Of a stretch of 17,595 nt of DNA, positions 1 through 7,464 are shown in pieces; within the stretch, counting starts at the first letter, position 1, and every line of letters starts with the position of its first letter. Below the pieces are notes generated by a model. It was not told the origin of the DNA and made no database searches. It saw only the letters and a list, made by a program, of their open reading frames with translations. Source of the stretch: Alphaproteobacteria bacterium (GTDB lineage Bacteria; Pseudomonadota; Alphaproteobacteria; Sphingomonadales; Sphingomonadaceae); the NCBI GenBank assembly GCA_005882415.1, contig VBAE01000152.1:1-17595 (forward strand). Direction: 5' to 3'. Made by a program: the position numbers and the translations under genes.

Positions 1-210
1 GCTGCTTACTCTCCGTCTGACACAGAGGCATTGGATGGCGTGCGAATGAACGACCCGCCGCCAGAGGCGGCGAGACATCAAGAGGAGTTGCCGGATCCCG
101 GGCCGCAGTGGACAGACGGCGCGAGTTGGAGAGCCAGAGGATCAAGTCTCTCCCGAACCGAGAGGGCTCGCCACAAAGCTCCCTCCAACGGCGGCGATTC
201 AGCTGGTTGA
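1..210 (+). other. Open frame at window edge, possible gene tail
   Basis: Frame 1 is open from the first base to a TGA at 208-210, so it could be the C-terminal end of a gene that begins outside the window. The predicted peptide (about 69 residues) is rich in Pro, Glu, Arg, Ser and Gly, looks disordered and matches no family I recognise. An internal ATG at 46 has no clear ribosome-binding site. It may equally be chance openness in GC-rich DNA. It ends just before the palindrome and promoter region of the downstream Gabija-like genes. Confidence 0.2.
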
Positions 211-218
211 CTTCTGCT

Positions 219-234
219 GGGGGACGTGTCCCCC
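219..234. promoter_or_regulatory. Palindrome upstream of the gajA-like gene, candidate operator
   Basis: A perfect inverted repeat, GGGGGAC-GT-GTCCCCC (7 bp arms, 2-nt spacer), lies 28 bp upstream of the ribosome-binding site of the first defence gene. A -35-like TTGACT sits just upstream at 207-212, but no convincing -10 hexamer is visible. The geometry fits a dimeric repressor site overlapping the promoter. No candidate repressor gene is adjacent, so the regulator is unknown. Confidence 0.4.
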
Positions 235-274
235 GATAGGGAAAAGGGAAGCAAATTGGTTGGAGGAAGCTAGC

Positions 275-2053
275 GTGCGGCTGTCGAGATTAAGCATTCG
301 CAATTTACGGAATTTTGCTGCGATCGATATTCCGCTTGCAGGAAACGTGGTGCTCTTGGGCGAGAACCGGGTCGGCAAAAGCAACCTGCTTTTTGCTATC
401 CGGCTAGTCCTCGACCCTTCACTTCCTGACTCTGCCAGGCAGTTGAAGCTGACGGACTTCTGGGACGGGTGCGATCTCAACCAGAACCCGCAAATCGAGG
501 TGCATCTGGATTTCGAAAACTTCGCTTCTGATGACGCACTGGTCGCCCTGCTGACCGACTTTCGCACCAGCGCCGATCCCACGGTCGCCCGTCTCAGCTA
601 CGCTTACCGGAAGAAGCCGGAGATCACCGGAGCGCCGCAATCGGCGGCGGACTGCGAGTTCATCGTCTATGGCGGCAGCGATGAATCGCGCGAAGTGTCC
701 AACCGGGTACGTCGGCGGATCGCCCTCGACATGCTCGACGCCCTGCGGGACGCCGAAGGCCAGCTTGGCTCCTGGCGCAATTCCCCGCTTAGGCCACTGC
801 TCGAAGATGCGGTGACGTCGGTTAGCCCGGCCGAGCTTGGTGAGGTCGCCGCTGACCTCGAAGCCGCGACCAAGAAGCTGGAAAGCTTCCCTTCGGTAAA
901 GGCGCTTGAGGATTCTCTTCGGGCGGGAATACTAGACCTCGCGGGAGCAGCTCACGACATCGATGCCCGTTTGCGCTTCGCGCCCACTGATCCGCTACGC
1001 CTCTTCCGTTCCATTGCGATGTTCATCGACAACGGGAAGCGCGGCATTGCCGAGGCGAGTCTCGGATCTGCCAATGTCGCGCTGCTGGCCTTGAAGCTTG
1101 CCGAGTTCGCGTGGCGGCGCGCGAAGAACGAGACGAACTACTCGCTCCTTTGCATCGAAGAACCCGAAGCGCACCTTCACCCGCAGCTTCAGCGAGCCGT
1201 CTTCGACAAGCTGTTTCAGTGCCCCGACCCTGCTCAGGCGTTGATCGTCACCAGCCACTCGCCGACGCTAGCCGCGGTCGCCCCACTGCGGTCCATTGTG
1301 CAACTAAGGGCGAAGCAAGGTGCCACACAGGCTTATTCGCTTGCCACGCTGCCCGTCGCGCCCGACGAACTTGATGATATCGAGCGATATCTAACGGCCA
1401 CGCGATCCGACCTACTGTTCGCTCGCGGCGTCATATTCGTCGAGGGTGATGCCGAAGAAGCGCTGCTGCCCGGCTTTGCGCAGGCTCTAGGCCATAATCT
1501 CGACCGGCTAGGAATCAGCGTCTGTAACGTAGGCGGAGCCCACTTCGACCCTTATGTGAAGCTTGTCGGCGCCCTGGGGCTACCATTTGCCGTCGTCACG
1601 GATTGGGATCCCTTGGACGGCACGAAGCCCCCGCTCGGCAAGACGCGCGCACTTGGAATCTGGGACGCATATTGCGCGGTATCCGGCACCACGCCGTTGA
1701 GCCCAAGTGACCGTGCAATGTGGGAAGCTGCCGATTACCCGACCTTCAGCGCCGGCTGGGCTCAGGCCGGCATATTCTTAAACGAGCAGACCTTTGAGGT
1801 CGCCATAGCCAACACCCCCCACCTGCTAGGAACCCTGCTGGATATATTGGACGAGCAAAAGTTCGGCGCCAAGCGGACAGGGCGGATCGCGGCCTGGCGA
1901 AGCGGCACTGCCGTGGATGCCGATCAGCTACTCGCCATGATTGCTGACATTGGCAAAGGTCGGTTGAGCGCGAAGCTTGCGAAGAAGCTGCCGGGCCTGG
2001 CGCCACCGAGCTATATTGCTTCAGCGATCCAGTTTGTGGCGTCTCGTGTCTAA
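275..2053 (+). CDS. gajA: Gabija GajA-like OLD-family ATPase/TOPRIM endonuclease
   Basis: The protein is 592 aa from a GTG at 275, preceded by GGAGG at 262-266 with an 8-nt spacer. A TTG at 260 is in frame but lies upstream of that site. The N-terminus (MRLSRLSIRNLRNF) is typical of OLD/SMC-like ATPases. Walker A is GENRVGKS (residues 29-36), Walker B is IEEPEAHLHP (E295/E296), and an H-loop-like TSHS follows. A C-terminal TOPRIM domain shows FVEGDAEE (E390) and VTDWDP (D443, D445). Class 2 OLD nucleases paired with a UvrD-type helicase form the Gabija anti-phage system, in which GajA cuts DNA once nucleotide depletion lifts inhibition. The length is near the family norm and every core motif is present. 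Its stop overlaps the helicase start by 8 bp, implying translational coupling. Confidence 0.85.
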   Translation: MRLSRLSIRNLRNFAAIDIPLAGNVVLLGENRVGKSNLLFAIRLVLDPSLPDSARQLKLTDFWDGCDLNQNPQIEVHLDFENFASDDALVALLTDFRTSADPTVARLSYAYRKKPEITGAPQSAADCEFIVYGGSDESREVSNRVRRRIALDMLDALRDAEGQLGSWRNSPLRPLLEDAVTSVSPAELGEVAADLEAATKKLESFPSVKALEDSLRAGILDLAGAAHDIDARLRFAPTDPLRLFRSIAMFIDNGKRGIAEASLGSANVALLALKLAEFAWRRAKNETNYSLLCIEEPEAHLHPQLQRAVFDKLFQCPDPAQALIVTSHSPTLAAVAPLRSIVQLRAKQGATQAYSLATLPVAPDELDDIERYLTATRSDLLFARGVIFVEGDAEEALLPGFAQALGHNLDRLGISVCNVGGAHFDPYVKLVGALGLPFAVVTDWDPLDGTKPPLGKTRALGIWDAYCAVSGTTPLSPSDRAMWEAADYPTFSAGWAQAGIFLNEQTFEVAIANTPHLLGTLLDILDEQKFGAKRTGRIAAWRSGTAVDADQLLAMIADIGKGRLSAKLAKKLPGLAPPSYIASAIQFVASRV

Positions 2054-3769
2054 TCACCTCGCGCTCGAACGGGCGCTAGCCGACCTCAAGAGCAACAAAG
2101 AGCAGCATGATGCGGCGCTCGAGCGCGGGCATTGCGTGGTGCTTGCCGGACCCGGCAGCGGTAAGACGAAAACCCTGACTGCGGCCATGGCTCGCGCGCT
2201 GGTGGAGGATGTCCTGGACCCTCGCGGTGTTGCCTGCATCACCTACAACAACGAGTGCGCCCTAGAACTTGAGGCGCGGCTTGCGCACCTCGGCGTCACT
2301 GGCAGCGAACGGGTCTTCATCGGCACCGTTCACAGTTTCGCGCTGACGCATGTCATCGCGCCCTATGCCCGCTGCATACCAGGACTCTTGCCCGAGGGGT
2401 TCCGAGTTGCGACCCCGGCGGAGAGTCGCGCTGCAGTCGAAGCAGCTTATGATGTCGTCTTCGACTATGGCGGAAACCCGCACGATCGCTGGCGTTTCGC
2501 GGCGGAGAAGCGACGGCGGGATGTCGATAGGGCGCTGCCAACCTGGCGAACCCACAATCCGGAGCTCGCCGATTTCATCGAAGCCTTCGAGGCCGAGCTG
2601 CGGCGCAAGGGGCTCATCGACTTCGACGACATGCCGCTCTTGGCGTTCAAGATGGTCAAGGAGCATGGGTGGATACGGGATGCTCTGCGGGCACGCTTCC
2701 CGATCCTCTTTGTGGACGAGTATCAAGACCTCGGCCATGCACTGCACGAACTGGTCCTGCTGCTGTGCTTCCAGAGCGGCATTCGGCTGTTCGCGGTGGG
2801 CGATGCCGACCAGTCGATATACGGCTTCATCGGCGCCAACCCGGAGCTTCTGCGGGATCTGACAGCGCGAAGCGACGTCACCACGCTCCGCTTGCGATTC
2901 AACTATCGCTCAGGCGCGAAAATTATCCGCGCCTCCCTTGGCGCCCTTGGAGAAGAACGGGACTATCGAGGGGTCGAGGGTGCTCCTGATGGCAATCTCA
3001 GCTTCTGGCCGATCCAGTTCGGGCACGACGCCCAGGCTCAGGCTATTACCGGTACGGTGCTCCCGGCACTGCTCACCCGCGGGTTTGCCCCGGAGGAGAT
3101 CGGTATTCTGTATCGGGAGGCTTGGCTGGGCGACAAGGTTGCGGCCGCGCTCGATAGCGCGAATGTTCCTTATGTTCGAGCCGACAAAAATGCGCTGGTC
3201 AAACGCAGCTCCCGCCTTGCCCGCTTCGTCGAGGGCTGTGCCAGCTGGGTGACCGGCGGCTGGCGGAACGCCGATCCGCGCTATGATCGGCTCGTGCGCG
3301 AAGCTATGTCGCTCGTCTACGCGGGGCGAGCAACCGCAGTGGCGAAAGCACGCACGATTGGCTGCGACGTTTCTGCCGGGAGCTGATCTCCCCTTGGCAA
3401 GCGATCTCCCGCAACCCCCAGCAAGAATGGGAAGTCTGCTCTGAGATGATGACGCGAACCGACCCGGCGCGGGGCGGCGACATGCCGCTAAACATCTTCT
3501 CCGGCCGAATTGAAGGGACAGGCCGGATTAGCCTCAGTACCCTTCATAGCGCCAAAGGTCGCGAGTTCGATGCGGTGATCATGTTCGGCATTAACGATGG
3601 CGACATTCCGAACTGGCGCGACAAGAAAAGCGAACGCGGCCTTCTCGAGGCACGGCGACTCTTCTATGTGGGCGTTACCCGCCCCCGCAAGGAGCTGTGC
3701 CTCGTTTACCAGGAGCACCATCATTCGCCCTGGGTCGCCGAACTCTACCAACGCAGCCAGCAAAGTTGA
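2046..3769 (+). pseudogene. gajB: Gabija GajB-like UvrD helicase, frameshifted
   Basis: A superfamily 1A UvrD/PcrA-like helicase, about 574 aa if the frame is repaired. I place the start at GTG 2046, overlapping the upstream stop. The first frame carries Walker A GPGSGKT (residues 35-41), motif II VDEYQD (D224), motif III GDADQSIYGF and motif IV FNYRSG, then stops at 3386. The second frame carries motif V (LSTLHSAKGREFDAV) and motif VI (RRLFYVGVTRPRKEL) and stops at 3769. It is open upstream of its first ATG, reading HDWLRRFCRELISPWQ at 3353-3400. The switch is -1, equivalent to one lost base, and the GGGG at 3322-3325 is the likeliest site. Either the gene is inactive, or this is a sequencing slip in a homopolymer, or it is slippage-based switching. 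Without motifs V and VI the truncated product should not work as a helicase. Confidence 0.85.
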
Positions 3770-3862
3770 TCGCGAACGTTGGACAATCTAAGCGGACGTC
3801 TTTCGTGCTGCGTCAATGACGACTCTCCTCGCTTTCAATGAGATTTCGGCGAAGGATCATCC

Positions 3863-4570
3863 GTGGGACGACCAAAGCACTACAGTCTAGAAATTGCCTC
3901 GCGATGCCAACGATTGATCGAGCAGATCAGCGACAGTATCGGCGAGCATGAGCGGCTCGTGGACGAGTGGGGAGGCCCCTTGCGCACAACCTTTCTCCTC
4001 GCGATGTCTACTCCCATGATCGTGCTTCCGATGGAGCGGCTGTTTAAGCCGGCCTTCGGGCATGGCGGCGTTGCCGACGATCGACCCCTCGACCAGTCGC
4101 TTGGCGATCGAGTACACGCTACTTTCGCTGACCAGCGACCTTTCGGCGACGCTGGCTTCTTCGTGCCCACCACCTGGTCCTACGTCCCTTCCTTCCCCTA
4201 TTTTCCAGTTGCTCCAGCATGGCCGCAGGAGGCTTTCGAAGCTTTAGGGCGTTCCGAAGCAGTGGAAGCTGCAGCAGCAGCCCCGGCGGCGGACGTTATG
4301 AAGTGTCTACGGAATGCCTTGTCGCATGGGGGAATAGCCTATCTTGATGAGGCGGGCCGCCAGACGGATGATGCTACCAACATGCTGGGGTTTGCAGCTT
4401 TCCCGAGGCAGAATGACCGCGCGCACCTCCGCCTCCTGCGGATCTCGGTGGACGGGTATCAGCAGTTTCTACGCGCGTGGGCTGACTGGCTTGCCGATTC
4501 CGGCGTCCAGTCGACGCTGGATGACCGGGGGCCGGGGTGGCTGGACGAAGAGGTGGCAAGGTCCGACTAA
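3863..4570 (+). CDS. HEPN-domain protein (pEK499_p136-like), putative RNase
   Basis: The protein is 235 aa, starting at a GTG preceded by GAAGGA at 3851-3856. The diagnostic feature is CLRNALSHGGI, which contains the HEPN ribonuclease motif RX4H (R150 to H155) followed by Gly. The N-terminal half includes FLLAMSTPMIVLPMERLF, which resembles what I remember of the pEK499_p136-type HEPN family. It has no predicted signal peptide or membrane span. HEPN proteins of this sort are often RNA-cutting effectors in defence or toxin systems. No antitoxin partner is visible next to it. It lies 93 bp downstream of the Gabija-like pair on the same strand, so it may be co-transcribed. The RX4H motif is seen directly; the subfamily assignment is from memory. 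Confidence 0.6.
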   Translation: MGRPKHYSLEIASRCQRLIEQISDSIGEHERLVDEWGGPLRTTFLLAMSTPMIVLPMERLFKPAFGHGGVADDRPLDQSLGDRVHATFADQRPFGDAGFFVPTTWSYVPSFPYFPVAPAWPQEAFEALGRSEAVEAAAAAPAADVMKCLRNALSHGGIAYLDEAGRQTDDATNMLGFAAFPRQNDRAHLRLLRISVDGYQQFLRAWADWLADSGVQSTLDDRGPGWLDEEVARSD

Positions 4571-4664
4571 AGCCCTGGCGGCTTAGGTTTGATCTACTGT
4601 AGACTCCTCAAGCGGCGAACAGTCTGAGGCCTGTCCAGAAACGTCGCGTCACGATCACGCGCCG

Positions 4665-5897
4665 TCAGAGCTTCGTCTTTTCTATGATCAGTTCGCGACC
4701 ATCTAAACGGACGACCCAGCTATCGTCCTGGTCCCGCACTATCTCAAACCTGCCGTGGTGAGCTTGGCGGTGATGATTGGGGCACAAGACCATGACGTTG
4801 ATCGCGGCGAGGGAGCCGGGCGCCAGGGTGCTAACCGGCACGACGTGGTGAGCTTCCGCGAACGGCTTGCCGTCCGCTTTGCGGAAGGCGACCGGATCGC
4901 GTCCAAGCTGAACACACAACTGACAGCGACCGCCAAGCTTCTCCTTGACGCGACCGCCGATCGGACCTCGCTCGATCCGCTTGCTGACCACCTCCTGCCG
5001 TTTCGGGTCCAGATCACTGGCCAGGGTGTCGAGCGCCCGGACGCCGCTCAGCGTCCTGGCGCTTCTTGTCGCCAAAACATCAAGAGGAGACAGATCGGCC
5101 ATTCTGGCTAAGTGCTCAAATGCCTCCCTAGGGATGGCCGTGGTGGTGCGCTGAAGCCCTCGCCTTATGTTTCGGAATTCCGGCTTGTCGGGGAGGCTGG
5201 TCGCCGGGATTTCCGCGGCCGGCGCCGTCAGCAATTCCAGCATTACCCGCGGCTGCGGCTGGCCTTCGGCCGGGTCTGTGAAGAAGCGCACGTCTGGCTG
5301 GGGCCGCACCTCCGGGGCCGAGCTGATCTCGAAGAAGGCCACAAGGGCGGCGCTTCTCCCTTTATAGGTCGTGCGACGAAGGACAGCGAGGTCGCCCGGC
5401 TGGATCAGATCCGCATCATCTCGGCTGACTAGATAGAGTAGCGATGTTTCCCCGGCAGCGATCCAGCCATCTGTGTCGTAGCGCTCGGGGTTTGCCTGGA
5501 GCATCCAGAAGCCGCTGGGCGCTAGGTCGCGTCCGGGTGCTTCTCGAGGTGGCAGCACGGGCCGGAAGGTCGTTAGATCGAGAGCGCCCGTGGCTCCTGC
5601 CGTGGCGACTTTATAGGATTGATATTTGCGAGCGGCACTTTTCAACGAGCGCATGCCGCTGACCGCATCGCCGTCGAACGTGAGGCCTCCGGGCAGCGGG
5701 CGCCCCGCCGTGCCATCGGCTGAACCGTAGCTCAGCAAATCCATCAGAGATGCGAGCCCGTCCCGTGCGAAAGCCTCGTCAAGGTCTCCGAAGCGACGGT
5801 CGAGCCGTCGCACGCGGGAGAGCTGATCCGCCTTGGTGCGATCGTCCAGATCCTGAGCTGAGAGCCATCTGCGATAGGAAGCTTCGTCGAAAGCCAT
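4665..5897 (-). CDS. EVE-HNH endonuclease, putative modification-dependent restriction enzyme
   Basis: The protein is 410 aa from ATG 5897; a TTG at 5912 is in frame but less likely. Residues 1-100 form an alpha-helical domain of the integrase-SAM kind (RVRRLDRRFGDLD, SLKSAARKYQSY) often found at the front of HNH nucleases. Residues about 127-260 match an EVE/PUA-like fold (SGFWMLQANPERYD, QPGDLAVLRR), which reads modified cytosine in DNA. The C-terminus is a zinc-type HNH domain with CX2C (C325, C328), EAHHVVP (H350, H351), N367 and CPNHHRQAHHG. This architecture is associated with type IV restriction of modified phage DNA. It lies 101 bp downstream of the m5C methyltransferase gene on the same strand and converges with the HEPN gene. 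The family call is firm; the modification recognised is unknown. Confidence 0.75.
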   Translation of the reverse strand: MAFDEASYRRWLSAQDLDDRTKADQLSRVRRLDRRFGDLDEAFARDGLASLMDLLSYGSADGTAGRPLPGGLTFDGDAVSGMRSLKSAARKYQSYKVATAGATGALDLTTFRPVLPPREAPGRDLAPSGFWMLQANPERYDTDGWIAAGETSLLYLVSRDDADLIQPGDLAVLRRTTYKGRSAALVAFFEISSAPEVRPQPDVRFFTDPAEGQPQPRVMLELLTAPAAEIPATSLPDKPEFRNIRRGLQRTTTAIPREAFEHLARMADLSPLDVLATRSARTLSGVRALDTLASDLDPKRQEVVSKRIERGPIGGRVKEKLGGRCQLCVQLGRDPVAFRKADGKPFAEAHHVVPVSTLAPGSLAAINVMVLCPNHHRQAHHGRFEIVRDQDDSWVVRLDGRELIIEKTKL

Positions 5898-5998
5898 GCA
5901 CGGGCACCCCAAAAGACCACTGAACTGATTGTCGCGACGCGGGGCGGAACGGCGGCCGACCCGCCGGTGAACCCGATGTCTCGACTCTACCCCGGGCG

Positions 5999-7152
5999 CT
6001 AAGCAGCCTTAGTAGCGCGCTGCTGTGCCCGTCGACCAAGGCCAGTTCCCGGGTGGTCGGCATGATCGTCAACGAGTGCAAGATAGGGGCGCCTCACAGG
6101 CAATACCGCCTCTGGACCCGGCATATCATCTCGTACTGGCGGCATCAGCTTCGGCGGCTTCGCGTATCGCCTCCGCCCAAGCAGCTGGACCGCGATGGCT
6201 CGTGCCAGCACCTCAGCAACCAACGAGGGCACAGCGTTCCCCAGCATCCGCTGGATCTCGTTGCGGCTCGGCTGGTCCAGTGAAACGGGCCGGTCGCTGA
6301 ACCAGGCTGGGCTTGAATGGTCCAAGACGGCCGGTCCTTCGCCAGCTTGAGAAGGAAGTTCCAGTAGCGAGTACGCCATCCAAACAACGGCAGACCGCCG
6401 CCTCGGCGAGTGTGCCAGAGATAGTTCTCCCCCTCTGGAATCGTCGGGAGCAGATTCGCCCACTTTCCCCCGGCAGCGAGCGCTTGGTCGTTCGGGTTGC
6501 TTGGGAGGTCGCCGATCGCGTCCCAAGTGGTGCGATACGGCGCTTGGCCGGGTTCAAGAGCGTCCTTCAGCCCGTGAGTAGGTCGGGGGAACTTGAACTC
6601 CCTGCCGTCGCGAGAGCCGACGATGAACACTCGCTCGCGCAGCTGCGGCACGCCGTAGGACGCGGCATTCAGTACCTTCCAGACGGGCTTGTACTTGGAG
6701 CCTGTCCGACGATTTATGGCCGCGATGCCCTTGAGGATGCGATCCAGACCTTCATCCTTTCCGCGGTAGGCCAAGCCATAGACGTTCTCGAGCAGGAAAG
6801 CCCGTGGCTGTGCCTCCTCCAGGATTCGCAGGTATGCCGAAAGTGTGTCGGCCCGCTGGTCTCCTAAGCGCTTCGCATCGCCCGTCGCCCAATAGCCCGA
6901 TTTTGAGAATGGCTGGCACGGCGGCCCACCGATCAGAACGTCGGGCTCGCCCGCCCGCATGCCCGCCTCCTCAAGAAGCTCAGCTGTCGTGACGGCATGG
7001 ATGTCTCTCTCGATCACGGGCCATGAGCGATTCGCGCGCAGGATCCTGCAGCAGGCTCGGTCGATCTCGACAGCGACCGCGGTCTCAAAGCCAGCTGCCT
7101 CGAACCCGAAATCCAGGCCGCCAACGCCGGTGAAAAGGCTGATCGCTTTCAT
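5999..7152 (-). pseudogene. DNA cytosine-5 methyltransferase with internal deletion and frameshift
   Basis: ATG at 7152 begins MKAISLFTGVGGLDFGFE (motif I, AdoMet binding). GGPPCQPFSKSG follows with the catalytic Cys (motif IV), then LLENV (motif VI) and RERVFIVGSR (motif VIII). The first frame reads through GSATGPFHW and then becomes nonsense (TSRAATRSSGCWGT), ending at 6145. The family C-terminus, RNEIQRMLGNAVPSLVAEVL (motif X), continues in another frame to a TAG at 5999. The motif IX segment (family pattern RxLxxxExxRLQxFPD) that should lie between GPFHW and QRMLGNAVP is in neither frame. A short stretch has therefore been lost near 6262-6282 along with the frame. The enzyme would be the m5C partner of the SacI-like endonuclease across the divergent promoter. 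As read, it should be inactive. Confidence 0.85.
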
Positions 7153-7206
7153 ATGGTCGATTCTTCTACAAATCAGGCTAACGTGCAAACGACTTATCAA
7201 GCAGAG

Positions 7207-7223
7207 TTGTACTGTCAATACAA
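7207..7223. promoter_or_regulatory. Divergent RM promoter with palindromic controller site
   Basis: The 72-bp gap between the methyltransferase start (7152, minus) and the regulator start (7225, plus) contains the palindrome TTGTA-N7-TACAA, ending one base before the regulator ATG. Inside it, on the minus strand, is a perfect -35 hexamer TTGACA (7218-7213) pointing at the methyltransferase. I find no strong -10 at the expected spacing. A controller bound here could repress both its own operon and the methyltransferase, as C-proteins and Xre proteins do in other type II systems. Confidence 0.5.
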
Positions 7224-7224
7224 G

Positions 7225-7464
7225 ATGAAGATTCGGCTTCGGGAACAGATGGCCGCTTATCGGCAGCGCACCGGCGAGGCGCTCACCTATGCGCAGCTCG
7301 CTGAGCGCACGGGCCTTTCTCGCGCCAGCCTCGAGTCGCTGGGCACTCGGCCGAGCTACAACGCCACCTTGGCCACGATTGAAAAAATCTGCCACGCTTT
7401 GGAGTGCAGCCCAGGCGACCTGCTCGATCTGGATCACCCAGCCGACCTGCGAGAGGCCGGTTGA
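7225..7464 (+). CDS. Xre/Cro-type HTH controller of the RM locus
   Basis: The protein is 79 aa, starting at ATG 7225 (MKIRLREQMAAYRQRTG). A longer in-frame start at 7153 would add a tail that is not Xre-like and would overlap the divergent promoter. The helix-turn-helix is LTYAQLAERTGLSRASLESL, followed by ATIEKICHALECSPGDLLDL, the standard Xre C-terminal part. No Shine-Dalgarno sequence precedes the ATG, so the message may be leaderless. The stop TGA overlaps the endonuclease ATG (TGATG at 7462-7466), so the two genes are translationally coupled. It most likely times endonuclease expression after methylation through the adjacent palindrome. Confidence 0.75.
   Translation: MKIRLREQMAAYRQRTGEALTYAQLAERTGLSRASLESLGTRPSYNATLATIEKICHALECSPGDLLDLDHPADLREAG

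Noticed and set aside
260..274. TTG at 260 as start of the gajA-like gene
   Set aside because: The strong GGAGG at 262-266 lies downstream of it, and GTG 275 gives the usual OLD-family N-terminus.
4571..4664. Weak inverted repeat (CGCGT/ACGCG at 4645-4661) as a terminator between convergent genes
   Set aside because: The stem is only 5 bp with no T-run, so it is not supportable.
7153..7224. N-terminal extension of the Xre protein from ATG 7153
   Set aside because: It would overlap the divergent promoter and palindrome, and the added residues are not Xre-like.
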